Assembly (NCBI GenBank): GCA_963817515.1
Contig: CAWFPJ010000026.1
Location: 53,845-117,844, forward strand
Length of the DNA stretch: 64,000 nucleotides
Direction of reading: 5' to 3'
DNA from: DATMNI01 sp963817515
Lineage (GTDB): Bacteria; Acidobacteriota; Terriglobia; Bryobacterales; Bryobacteraceae
Shown here piece after piece: positions 9,298 through 18,057 of the stretch. The notes beneath the pieces are model-generated. The model saw only the letters and a list, made by a program, of their open reading frames with translations. It searched no databases and was not told where the DNA came from. A program made the position numbers and the translations under genes. Within the stretch, counting starts at the first letter, position 1. Every line of letters begins with the position of its first letter.

Positions 9298-10709
9298 AGA
9301 TACGACGGCGGCAGTTTCTGACCGTGCCTTTAGCCATGCCTGCATTGTTGGCGGCGGCGCAGCCCACGGACGCGCGCATTGAGGAACTGCAGATAAGTTT
9401 CGAGGATTACCGGTACCGCGCGCCTTACAAGTTCGGCGGCAAAGAAGTGGACCGGGTCACGCTGCTGAAAGTCCGCTGCCGGCTGGGGACCAAGGCGGGG
9501 AAATCGGCGGAGGGCGCGGCCACCATGTCACTGGGAAATGTCTGGTCGTTCCCCGCCCCGAATATTCCTTACGACACTACGCTGGCGGCAATGAAGGCGC
9601 TGGCGCAGAAGATCGCCGGAATCACGCGAAGCTTCACGGAATACGCGCATCCGCTGGACGTCAATCACACGCTGGCGCCGGAGTACCTGAAGGCAGCGGC
9701 GGAGACCTCGCGCGAGTTGCAACTGGCGCTGCCCATCCCCAAGCTGTGCACCCTGGTGACGGCCAGCCCGGTGGACGCCGCCATCCATGACGCATTCGGA
9801 AAACTGCACGGCCGCAACAGTTTCACGGTTTGCGGGAAAGACTTTGTGCGCTACGACCTGGCGCATTATCTGAACCAGGAATTTCGCGGGGAATATCTGG
9901 ACCCGTACATTCTGCAAAAGTCCGCGCCGCGGATCCGCATGTATCACTCGGTGGGGGCATCGGACCCACTGACCGCCGCTGAGGTGAAGAAGCGGATTGG
10001 CGACGGACTGCCGGAGACGCTGGAGGACTGGATTCCATACAACGGCGTGACCGCGATCAAGATCAAGCTCAACGGCGCGGACCTGGCGTGGGACGTGGAC
10101 AGAGTCGCCGAGATCGACCGCGTGACCACGGCGGCGCAGACCAAACGCGGCTTCAAGGGTTGGATTTATTCGCTGGATTTCAACGAGCGCTGCCCCAATG
10201 TACAGTACCTTCTGGATTTCGAACACCAGTTGAAGGGCAAGGCGCCGGTGGCGTTCACGCAGGTGCAGTACATCGAACAGCCCACGGCGCGCGACCTGGC
10301 GGCCAACCGGCAGAACACGATGTTCGAGGCGGCCAAGCTGCGGCCGGTGGTGATTGACGAATCGCTGACGGGCCTGGACACGCTGCTGCTGGCGCGCGAG
10401 ATGGGCTATACGGGAGTGGCGCTGAAAGCGTGCAAAGGCCAATCGGATTCACTGCTGCTGGGGGCTGCGGCGCAGAAGTACAAGATGTTCCGATGTGTGC
10501 AGGATCTGACGTGTCCGGGGGCGGCGCTGGTGCACGCAGTCGGGATCGCGGCGCACGTGCCGGGAGCATTTGCGCTGGAGGCCAATGCGCGGGAATATGT
10601 ACCGGCCGCCAACCAGGGATGGGAGAAGCGGTTCCCCGGAATTTTTGTGGTGAAAGACGGGTATATGAGCACGCAAGGGCTGGATGGCCCGGGGCTGTGC
10701 ACCAGCTAG
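9294..10709 (+). CDS. Tat-exported enolase-superfamily enzyme (mandelate racemase/muconate lactonizing-like)
   Basis: 471 aa protein with a twin-arginine signal (KIRRRQFLTVPLAMPALLAAA) and an enolase-superfamily barrel. Visible elements are TAIKIKLNG with a catalytic-type lysine, a metal-type Asp in IYSLDFNERC, QVQYIEQPTARD, VVIDESLTGLD and LKACKGQSDSLL. These fit dehydratase or racemase chemistry by proton abstraction alpha to a carboxylate. The substrate is probably a sugar acid, by analogy and by its coupling to the upstream TIM-barrel isomerase. Start is GTG at 9294, overlapping the previous stop by 4 bp. It is longer than typical mandelate racemase subgroup proteins because of an insertion around residues 80-200. 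Confidence 0.78.
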   Translation: MKIRRRQFLTVPLAMPALLAAAQPTDARIEELQISFEDYRYRAPYKFGGKEVDRVTLLKVRCRLGTKAGKSAEGAATMSLGNVWSFPAPNIPYDTTLAAMKALAQKIAGITRSFTEYAHPLDVNHTLAPEYLKAAAETSRELQLALPIPKLCTLVTASPVDAAIHDAFGKLHGRNSFTVCGKDFVRYDLAHYLNQEFRGEYLDPYILQKSAPRIRMYHSVGASDPLTAAEVKKRIGDGLPETLEDWIPYNGVTAIKIKLNGADLAWDVDRVAEIDRVTTAAQTKRGFKGWIYSLDFNERCPNVQYLLDFEHQLKGKAPVAFTQVQYIEQPTARDLAANRQNTMFEAAKLRPVVIDESLTGLDTLLLAREMGYTGVALKACKGQSDSLLLGAAAQKYKMFRCVQDLTCPGAALVHAVGIAAHVPGAFALEANAREYVPAANQGWEKRFPGIFVVKDGYMSTQGLDGPGLCTS

Positions 10710-10737
10710 CAGGCCCCACGCAGGCCTGAGGCAGTTC

Positions 10738-11262
10738 TCAGAAGAGGCGCCCCATCAGGGTCACCAGCATTTGGCGATCGACCGGGCCGGTGCCGCGAGT
10801 TCGCCAATCAAAGAAGCGCCAGCCGGCACGGTCTTCTTCCAGGCAGTAGAACAGTAACTGGCTGCGAATCTCAAAGCGTTCCAGCATCTTCTGGTTGTAT
10901 GTGCGCACCTCGCCTTCGAGGATATAGGGGACCAGGAACTTCTCGGTAGAAACAAGCTGCGGCGGGGCCTCAAAAGCGAGCTGCATCTGGCGCCCCTGGG
11001 AACCGATCTGAATCAGGTTTACGCCGGATTCGCGGAACATCTCGGGAGTGTACGCCGGCGGCGAAAGCTCGAGGGAACCTTGCGACAACTGGTCGTTCAC
11101 CGAGGAGATGAAGTCCGCGCAAATGGAGTGCAGCAGGCAGGCGCCGCGACGGCGAAGGGCGGCGACGTCATCGGCACTCACAAGGCGCTCGGCTTTGCTG
11201 GCGGCATCAATCTGGCGCGCGAGCCTGGCAATGGGGTCATCCTGAAACATGACAGTTTTCAT
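10738..11262 (-). CDS. Hypothetical protein
   Basis: About 174 aa from the ATG at 11262 (MKTVMFQDDP...); an ATG at 11250 and an upstream in-frame start at 11307 are possible, and none has a good Shine-Dalgarno sequence. The protein is soluble, with a helical N-terminal half (ARLARQIDAASKAERLVSADDVAALRRRG) and a beta-rich C-terminal half ending in DRQMLVTLMGRLF. I see no recognised catalytic motif and do not assign a function. It faces the enolase-superfamily gene convergently. Confidence 0.55.
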   Translation of the reverse strand: MKTVMFQDDPIARLARQIDAASKAERLVSADDVAALRRRGACLLHSICADFISSVNDQLSQGSLELSPPAYTPEMFRESGVNLIQIGSQGRQMQLAFEAPPQLVSTEKFLVPYILEGEVRTYNQKMLERFEIRSQLLFYCLEEDRAGWRFFDWRTRGTGPVDRQMLVTLMGRLF

Positions 11263-11457
11263 TCTACGATGGGTCTGCGAGACGAAGTGACCGGCGCCGG
11301 AGTTCAAGAGGATTGACCAAAAAGCACGTGATCGTGGCCTCTCAGGAATTTGTCTCGTTGGATTTGCAACTGGAGGTGGGCGCGGTGAGCAGTTCGCTTG
11401 GAAAGATCACCTCGCAGGTGAACTTCTCGCGCATGATGCAGTTGGGAGGGAGATTGT

Positions 11458-11494
11458 GCCCGGATTGAATCCGGGCATGGCAGGCTGAAGCCTG
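11458..11494. repeat. Twin perfect hairpins
   Basis: GCCCGGATTGAATCCGGGC (11458-11476) and CAGGCTGAAGCCTG (11481-11494) are two adjacent perfect palindromes between two minus-strand genes. The style matches the paired hairpins at 46700-46768. No protein is encoded here with confidence; the gap could hold a terminator for the GAF-ANTAR gene. Confidence 0.55.
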
Positions 11495-11505
11495 GCTCCA
11501 CGGGT

Positions 11506-12735
11506 TTAGGCCGGGGCTTTGGTGACCTTCTGTTTTTCCAGGTCGTCGGAGAGGATCACGGCCTCGGCAAGGTCACGCATGGGGCGGCGCAGCCGGCGGC
11601 TTTCGTTGCGCAACTTCAAGTACGCCTCTTCCTCAGTAAGCCCAAACTTGGATTGCATGATGCCCTTGGCGCGCTCCACTACTTTGCGCGTTTCGAGTGC
11701 TCGCTTGGCTTCCAGGGTCTCCGACATAAGCCGCGCATTCTCGATGGCGATGGCAGCCTGGCCGGCGACCACTTTGACGAAGCCGACTTCGTCGTCGGCA
11801 AAGTGCCGGACTTCACGCGTGTAGATGTTAATGGTGCCGATCACCTGGTCGCGCGTGATCATGGGGACCGACAGGAGCGAGGCCAGACCGGTTTTGCGCG
11901 CCAGCTCCGGGTAGCGATACTGCTTTTCTTCAAGCACGTTGGGGATCATGATGGGCGCGACTTCGCGCACTACGCGGCCGATCAGCGACTCCTCAATCTT
12001 GAGCGGCATGCGGTGCAGGTATTCCTCCGAGGAGCACCGCGCGGCTGTGATCACCAACTCCTGACGGTCGGCATCCACCAGCATGATAGAGCAAACGGGA
12101 GAATCCAGCTTGTCAGCCACCATCTCCGCGATGGTTTGCAAAATGCGGTCGAGATAATTCTTTTCCGAGATCTTCTCGGCCAGGCCGGCCAGCGCTTCCA
12201 TGCGGCGCGCAGCGCGCTCAGAGCGTTCGGCGAGATTGAACTTGGCCAGCGCTCCGCCCATCTGTTCGCCGATGAAACCGATCAGCGCGACTTCGTCGGG
12301 CGTGTGCGAGTGCTGAGCCCTGTGATGAACATTGATGACGCCGATCAATTCGCCGTTCGAGATCAGCGGAACCGAAAGGAAGGCTTGATAGGTATCTTCC
12401 GGCAGCGTTTGAAACATCTTGAACCGGGCGTCGGAGGAGGCATTTGACGACAGGGCCACGACGGATTTATGTTTGGCAACCCAGCCTGTGACGCCTTCAC
12501 CCATCTTCATTCGAATGTTGCCAATTTCAGATGCATGCGGAAGCTGCGACCCGCGCAACACGATTTCCTTGGAATTGCGATCCACCAGATAGACCAGGCA
12601 GGCATCGCAATCGGTGACGTCGACCGCCAGACCGATTAATTCCTGGAGCACTTTCTCAAGGCTGAGATTTGAGCTGACAATGTTGCTGATCTGGTGCAAC
12701 AACTCGACCTGACTTTTGGCTTCGGACACTGGCAC
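11506..12735 (-). CDS. GAF-GAF-ANTAR transcription antitermination regulator
   Basis: 409 aa cytoplasmic sensor-effector. Two GAF domains (about residues 20-165 and 185-340; SVPLISNGELIGVINVHH and SVPMITRDQVIGTINIYT are matching core strands) are joined by a signalling helix. They are followed by a C-terminal ANTAR domain (about 345-400: ETRKVVERAKGIMQSKFG, then LTEEEAYLKLRNESRR and the alanine of DLAEAVI). ANTAR domains bind paired RNA hairpins and prevent termination, so the protein likely couples a small-molecule or redox signal to antitermination. The target RNA is not evident in the window. It is transcribed alone from a promoter region between 12736 and 12810. Confidence 0.88.
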   Translation of the reverse strand: MPVSEAKSQVELLHQISNIVSSNLSLEKVLQELIGLAVDVTDCDACLVYLVDRNSKEIVLRGSQLPHASEIGNIRMKMGEGVTGWVAKHKSVVALSSNASSDARFKMFQTLPEDTYQAFLSVPLISNGELIGVINVHHRAQHSHTPDEVALIGFIGEQMGGALAKFNLAERSERAARRMEALAGLAEKISEKNYLDRILQTIAEMVADKLDSPVCSIMLVDADRQELVITAARCSSEEYLHRMPLKIEESLIGRVVREVAPIMIPNVLEEKQYRYPELARKTGLASLLSVPMITRDQVIGTINIYTREVRHFADDEVGFVKVVAGQAAIAIENARLMSETLEAKRALETRKVVERAKGIMQSKFGLTEEEAYLKLRNESRRLRRPMRDLAEAVILSDDLEKQKVTKAPA

Positions 12736-12813
12736 TTTTCACCCCACTCGTTACTCTTTCAGTCTATGGGCCGACTTCGAAGCGAGTCCAATCTAAATTT
12801 TCTATGGGTGCTA

Positions 12814-14508
12814 TTATTGCCGCGATGATTCGACCGGAGTCAACGTGATGCGGTCCACGTCCAGGCCCAGGGCCGCGCCTTTGGCGAACGGGCGCGGGGG
12901 TGTCAGGCTCAGGGAGATGTGGTCCTTCGGCGTCAGGTCCACGGTACCGATAGATATGGACCCGGAACCACCGGAGCGATCGATCTGGCCGATAATGGTT
13001 CGCCGGTCCACGACCAACTCGACATTGGCTCCGGGCTGAACCTGTTTGTAGAAGATTTCGACCTGGTATTGGCCTTTGCGGGCGGTTGCAAAATCCCACT
13101 GGCGCCTGTACACGCTGGGCGGATCGTAATAACCGCCGCCATTGTAGTTGTACCAGGTGTTCGCCTGAGCGGCGGTGAGCGTGACGATACCGGTGGAATC
13201 GGGACGGATGACGGGCGGCGTGACGTCGACGTCGCCGGCGAACTCGGCCACTACCACCGTCACGGGTTGCGTTTCCACGCGCCGGGTAATCCGCACCGCG
13301 GCCGTGCCATCGGCAATTTCCAAGGGCAGCGGAGTGCGGCGGGGGTCGGCCAGGAACCAGGCTTTGCGGATTTTGTTCTTCAGGCCGGGAAGGCGCAGAA
13401 GGCCGTCGGCAGGCCAGTTTTTCACCATGAGGTACAGGCGGCCGGGCTTCACTGTGGCGTAACCAAAATCCAGTTGGCGAAAGGGTTGGGGCCTGGTGGC
13501 GTAGATGGCTTCGCCGTTTTTCTCCAGCCACGCGCCCACGCCGCGCAGGACACCGGCCTCAAACTCTACCACGGAGCCGTCGCCGCGCGGGCCGATGTTG
13601 AGAAGGTAATTGCCGCCGCGGCTCACCACCTCCACCAGCTTAAGGAGGTGTTCGTTAATTTTGCCGGGAAGATCGCCGCGCGGCTGCCATTCGCGGTAGC
13701 CCCAGGTGTCGCTGTAGATCGACGCGGGCGTCTGCCACGGCTCATCCAGAATGATTTGCGGAATGCGGTTGTCACCCATGACGGAGAAATCGCCCTGGTG
13801 GTTGAAGACGCGGCCGCTCACCATGCACTCGGGCTGGATGGAGTGCACCGTATCCGCGAAGCGCTGGCTCTGCTCCAGCGTGGGGTTGCCCATGTCAAAC
13901 CAGATTTCGGAAAGTGGACCATAGTTGCTCATCAGCTCACGCAACTGGCGGACGTTGAAGTCGGCGTGCTTCGGTGGGATGTCGTTGTTGTTGTCCTCGG
14001 TCCAGGTGGTGGCATCGGGATAGTGCCAGTCGATGGTGGAATAGTAGACGCCGAATTTCAGTCCGTTGCGGGCGCAGGCCATGGACAACTGCTGAACGAT
14101 GTCTTTGCCGTAGGGCGTGCCGTCCACCATGTTGTAGTTGGTCTGTTTGGTGGCGAACATGTTGAAGCCGTCGTGGTGCTTGGCGGTGATCACGATGAAC
14201 TTCATGCCGGCCTGTCGGGCGAGCCTGGCGATAGCCTCGGCGTCCCATTTCACGGGGTCGAACTGCCTGGCCAGCCTTTCGTATTCCTCTTTGGCGATGG
14301 GGGCGTGGCTCTCAATCTGTTCGCTGTAGCCGTTGGTGATGCGGTGGCCGTTCCACACGCCCGCGGGGATGGAATAAAGACCCCAGTGGATGAACATGCC
14401 GAACTTGCGATCCTGCCAACGCTGGATGGTGGCCGGGCTGGGACGTTGGACGGTTTGGGTTAGAAGCGGGAGCGCGGCGGCGAGAAAAAGAGCAGCGTTG
14501 CGAAGCAT
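12814..14508 (-). CDS. Secreted alpha-L-fucosidase (GH29)
   Basis: Removes terminal alpha-L-fucose from glycans outside the cytoplasm. 564 aa with an N-terminal signal peptide (LRNAALFLAAALPLLTQT). GH29 signatures are FGMFIHWGLYSIPAG (His41), TAKHHDGFNMF (111-115) and the nucleophile Asp205 in EIWFDMGNP; GGNYLLNIGPRGDG follows. The last 130 residues form a beta-rich carbohydrate-binding-like domain (NTWYNYNGGGYYDPP...). The acid/base residue varies in this family and I do not assign it. It lies alone on the minus strand next to the divergently transcribed Gfo/Idh/MocA and TIM-barrel genes, which suggests a shared sugar theme. Confidence 0.9.
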   Translation of the reverse strand: MLRNAALFLAAALPLLTQTVQRPSPATIQRWQDRKFGMFIHWGLYSIPAGVWNGHRITNGYSEQIESHAPIAKEEYERLARQFDPVKWDAEAIARLARQAGMKFIVITAKHHDGFNMFATKQTNYNMVDGTPYGKDIVQQLSMACARNGLKFGVYYSTIDWHYPDATTWTEDNNNDIPPKHADFNVRQLRELMSNYGPLSEIWFDMGNPTLEQSQRFADTVHSIQPECMVSGRVFNHQGDFSVMGDNRIPQIILDEPWQTPASIYSDTWGYREWQPRGDLPGKINEHLLKLVEVVSRGGNYLLNIGPRGDGSVVEFEAGVLRGVGAWLEKNGEAIYATRPQPFRQLDFGYATVKPGRLYLMVKNWPADGLLRLPGLKNKIRKAWFLADPRRTPLPLEIADGTAAVRITRRVETQPVTVVVAEFAGDVDVTPPVIRPDSTGIVTLTAAQANTWYNYNGGGYYDPPSVYRRQWDFATARKGQYQVEIFYKQVQPGANVELVVDRRTIIGQIDRSGGSGSISIGTVDLTPKDHISLSLTPPRPFAKGAALGLDVDRITLTPVESSRQ

Positions 14509-14588
14509 CCGTAAAGTTCAATTATAGCGGCCTGAACTTGTGCCACAATCAAACCTTGTTATATTCAGACAATGAAAGTTATCAGACG

Positions 14589-15603
14589 ATGAAACTTGCC
14601 GTGCTTGGGCTGGGGTTCATGGGAAGCACCCACCTGAAGGCTTTGCGTAGTGTGCCGGGCGCCACACTGGCGGCCGTTTTCAGCCACGATGACCGGAAAA
14701 TTTCCGGGGACCTCAGTGCGGTGCAGGGCAACCTGGGCGGTCCGGGGGAGCGCTTCGACTTTTCGGCGGTCGCCCAATACCGGGAACTGGACGCGCTGCT
14801 GGCGGACCCGGCAATCGATGCGGTGGACATCTGCCTGCCGACCGACCTGCACGAACCAGTGGCAGTGGCGGCTCTGCGCGCGGGCAAGCACGTGCTTGTA
14901 GAGAAGCCGATGGCGCTTGACGGCGCGGCCGCGGAGCGCATGATTGACGAAGCCACACACCAGGGCCGGATCCTGATGACCGCCCAGGTGCTTCGCTTCA
15001 TGGGCCCGTACCTGGCGCTCGAAGAAGCGCTTGGCCTGCCGGACGTGGGCACCGATGCGAAGCGCCACGTTCCGGCGGCGATGCGCGGCGCCGGCGTGGG
15101 GCGGGTGGTTGAAAGATCCTGGCAAGAGCGGCGGAGGCGCATTCGATCTGCTGATCCACGATGCGGACATGTGCCTGCATCTTTTCGGGAAACCGGAAGC
15201 CGTGGCGGCAACCGGATACGCGGATCCATCCAAGGGAATCGATGGTCTGCAGGCAGAGCTCTTTTACGCCGATGGCGCCGTGGCGACGGTAACCGGCGGC
15301 TGGCAGCCTTCGGGAGCCTATCCGTTTTCCATGGAGTACAGCGTCACACTGGATGGCGGGGCGATTGAATTCAGTTCCGCGGGACGGGCGCCCACGCTTT
15401 ACGCAGAAACGGGCGAGCAGGTTCTGCCGTTGAAGGATCACGATGGATACGCCGCTGAGATTGGCTATTTTGTGGAGTGTTGCCTGGCGGGCAAGCCGCC
15501 GGAGCGATGCCCGCCGCGCGAATCGGCGGATGCGGTGAAACTCATGTTAATAATGCTGGAGGCACGAAGCCGGAATGGGGAGAAGATGAAATGCAACCTT
15601 TAG
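14589..15603 (+). CDS. Gfo/Idh/MocA family oxidoreductase (frameshifted)
   Basis: NAD(P)-dependent sugar or cyclitol dehydrogenase, about 337 aa when repaired. The Rossmann motif GLGFMG is at residues 7-12 and the family EKP motif at 105-107 (HVLVEKPMAL). The C-terminal substrate domain, including GGGAFDLLIHDADMCLHLFG with the catalytic-type histidine, continues in the +1 frame. The shift lies at about 15050; deleting one base near 15051 turns GTDAKRHV into the expected GPMRSATFRRRCAAP. The start at 14589 gives a proper N-terminal strand; an in-frame extension to 14538 does not. Its 3' end overlaps the next gene by 13 bp. Substrate unknown. Confidence 0.82.
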
Positions 15604-16440
15604 AACCGCTGGAAGCTGGAGTGATGTTTTGGGCCGAGCGCGACCAGGTGAGCCAGATGCAGGCGCTGGGCGTGCGCTGCGGGCAGTTGGCGATTCCGGG
15701 CAACATGCCCTTGAACGACGCCGTGGCGGCGGAATGGAAATCGATGCTTGGCCGCGAGCAGTTCACGGTGGTGACCGTGTTCGCGACGTTTGAGGGCGAA
15801 GACTACGCGGACATTCCGACCGTGCTGCGGACCGTGGGCTTCATTCCCGCCGCCACGCGTCAGGCGCGCGAGCGACGCACCTATGAGGTAAGCGATTTCG
15901 CCGCGGGGCTGGGCGTGGGAAGCATCGCGTGCCACGTGGGCTTCGTGCCCGAAAACCATACCGACGCCGGATTACACGGGGGTGCGCGACCTGGTGCGCC
16001 GCGTCTGCGACCACGCGGCAGGCCACGGCCAGACGTTTGCGCTCGAGACCGGGCAGGAGCGGGCCGACGTGTTGCTCGGGTTCATCAAGGACGTGGACCG
16101 GCCGAATCTGCGGATCAACTTCGACCCTGCGAATCTGATTCTGTACGGGACCGGCGAACCCATCGAGGCGTTGCGCGCGCTGGCGCCGCTGGTGGTGTCG
16201 GTGCACTGCAAGGACGGGGATTGGCCGCCAAAAGATGTGGCTGGGGCGCTCGGAACGGAGCGGCCGCTAGGCCAGGGGTCGGTGGGAATCGAGCGGTTTG
16301 TGCGGACGCTCGAAGAGATCGGTTTCCAGGGGCCGTTGATCGTGGAACGCGAGACGGAAGATCTGGTCGCGCGTTTGCGGGACATGGGGGACGGCGTACG
16401 GCTGGTGCGCAGTTTGACTCATCGCACAAACGGGACGTAG
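15591..16440 (+). CDS. Sugar phosphate isomerase/epimerase, TIM-barrel (frameshifted)
   Basis: Xylose isomerase-like TIM-barrel enzyme, about 282 aa after repair. The first half begins MQPLEPLEAGVMFWAERDQV and reaches GFVPEN; the second half, in the +1 frame from about 15970, holds the metal-site strands TFALETGQE, NLRINFDPANLILYG, VVSVHCKDGDWPP and GPLIVERE. Removing one base near 15965 gives a continuous PDYTGVRDLV. It overlaps the Gfo/Idh/MocA gene, a common pairing in sugar and inositol catabolism. It has no Tat signal, unlike the related gene at 8356, so it is probably cytoplasmic. Its end overlaps the convergent ICMT-like gene by 22 bp. Confidence 0.8.
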
Positions 16441-16976
16441 GCACTTACTTTTTTCTGGTACGCAGCGAACTCCGGGCCGAAACGCGAGGATAACAGGCCG
16501 TCTTCGGCGTGAACGCGAATCTCGGTTCCGGCCACGAACAGCGCCAGCGATACGAGCACCCACGGCCACGGAGTCAGCAGGCAAAGGGTGCTCAGCAGCA
16601 TGGCCAGAAGCGACGAATATATGGGATGCCGCACGATGGCATAGGGCCCGGTGCGCACCAGTTCGTGATCTTCGTAGAGCCCGGCGTTAACACGGAACTG
16701 TCGGCCCAGATGCTTGACGGAAGACCAGGCGAGCACCGCGGCAATAGGACCGAACACCATTTCGGCGACGACGCGGGCAGTAGCTGGAGAGTCGCCGGAA
16801 GGCATCCGGCACGCGAACGCGATGAAGATGGCCAGGCATTCCAGCAGCAGGCCGGCGCGAGTGGGCCTGGTCAGGGTGATGGAAGGCCGGCGCTGGACGT
16901 GGGGCGCGCGGAAGATGAACGGGTACGCCCAGGCAAACCAGAACACGATCAGGGCAATCCAGCCTATGAGCAGCAT
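16419..16976 (-). CDS. Isoprenylcysteine carboxyl methyltransferase-like membrane protein
   Basis: Integral membrane methyltransferase of the ICMT/PEMT family, 185 aa with four to five predicted helices. The C-terminal SAM-binding signature is clear: ELVRTGPYAIVRHPIYSS, then GTEIRVHAEDGLLSSRFGPEFAAYQKKV. I chose the ATG at 16976 because GGAAGGATAGGA precedes it on the minus strand; a GTG at 17009 would add 11 residues. Bacterial members methylate diverse small molecules or lipids and the substrate is unknown. Its 3' end overlaps the convergent TIM-barrel gene. Confidence 0.8.
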   Translation of the reverse strand: MLLIGWIALIVFWFAWAYPFIFRAPHVQRRPSITLTRPTRAGLLLECLAIFIAFACRMPSGDSPATARVVAEMVFGPIAAVLAWSSVKHLGRQFRVNAGLYEDHELVRTGPYAIVRHPIYSSLLAMLLSTLCLLTPWPWVLVSLALFVAGTEIRVHAEDGLLSSRFGPEFAAYQKKVSAYVPFVR

Positions 16977-17049
16977 TCCTATCCTTCCGACGGTTAGTCC
17001 CAGAATCACCGCTTACTGACGTGCGCGGCTCGGCAAATTCAGTGCTGCA

Positions 17050-17072
17050 GAGCCGCGACCGTGAGGGAGCGG
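17050..17072 (+). repeat. Dispersed repeat (family B, copy 1)
   Basis: GCCGCGACCGTGAGGGAGC forms the core of a 23-bp element found with one difference at 43054-43076. The repeat lies in the non-coding stretch 16977-17255, which otherwise shows no gene. Confidence 0.6.
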
Positions 17073-17255
17073 TTTTACAACCGGCCGCCATGACCCACTA
17101 CAACTTTACCGAACCGACTGCCGGCAACGCGGATCTTTTCCGCTTTTTCCTGGCGTACTTGGCGGCTTTGCGAGAAATAGTAGCCCTAAACATACTTTAG
17201 TGATTCTGTTTTGGGCCGTTTAGGTGTATTCTGGAGTGTCAAAGGGGAGGCAGGT

Positions 17256-18036
17256 ATCGTTAAGTTTTGCGTACTGGCGAGCGGCAGCTCCGGGAATGCG
17301 GCGCTGCTGGCTACCGAACGGACGCGGATCCTGGTGGATGCCGGGCTGAGCATGCGGGAGCTTCGCAAGCGCCTTGATGCCATCGGTGAAGATCTCAACC
17401 GCGTGGACGCTATCCTTGTCACTCACGAACACACCGATCACATCTCCGGCCTGGCAGTGCTGGCGCGTAACAGAGACATCCGCGCCGCCATCTATATGAC
17501 TCGTCTCACGGCGCCCGGGATTGACTGGGGCGAACGGCCGCCGGCGCGCCTGGAACGGTTCCAGTCCGGGGCCGCTTTCCAGATCGGCGATATCGAAGTG
17601 CAGAGCTTCGGCATCCCGCATGATGCCATCGACCCCATCGGCTACTGCTTTGAAGCCGAAGGCGTGCGCATCGGCGTGGCGACCGACCTGGGCTATGTTA
17701 CCGGAATCTATCAAGTATCATCTGCGGCGCACGGACCTGCTGCTGCTTGAAGCCAATCACGATCTGGATATGCTGAAGGTGGGGCCGTACCCGTGGTCGG
17801 TGAAGCAGCGCGTGATGAGCCGGGTAGGCCATCTCTCGAACCTGGGAATGTCGGAATACCTGATGCAAGATCTGGATTCCTGCACCGCCAACGTGGTGCT
17901 GGGACACTTGAGCGAGCATAACAACCATCCGGCGATTGTGCAGATGATCGCCAGTGAAGCTCTGGAGCGGCGCGGGTTGAAGACCGTGCTCTCAATCGCC
18001 AGACAGAACGCCCCTTCCGAAGTTTTTCAGTTCTAG
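17256..18036 (+). CDS. MBL-fold metal-dependent hydrolase (YycJ/WalJ-like; frameshifted)
   Basis: Metallo-beta-lactamase-fold hydrolase, about 259 aa, beginning VKFCVLASGSSGNA as in the YycJ/WalJ family. The HxHxDH zinc motif is in THEHTDHISGL; later ligands are GIPHDA, ATDLGYV and GHLSEHNNH. The frame changes at 17698-17700: removing one base restores GYVPESIKYHLRRTDLLLLEANHD. No ATG is present at the expected start. GGGGAGG at 17244-17250 stands 5 bp before an in-frame ATC at 17256; the only standard alternative is a TTG at 17211. Nuclease or hydrolase activity is inferred from the fold. Confidence 0.83.
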
Positions 18037-18057
18037 TATTCGGTTCTAATATCAATC

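Noticed and set aside
11313..11468. Small TTG-started frame of 51 codons on the plus strand
   Set aside because: The purine-rich stretch abuts the start with no proper spacing, the product matches nothing I know, and it ends inside a repeat hairpin.
12919..14463. 514-residue open frame antisense to the fucosidase
   Set aside because: It is an antisense shadow caused by high-GC codon bias. The protein has no family features, while the opposite strand carries complete GH29 motifs.
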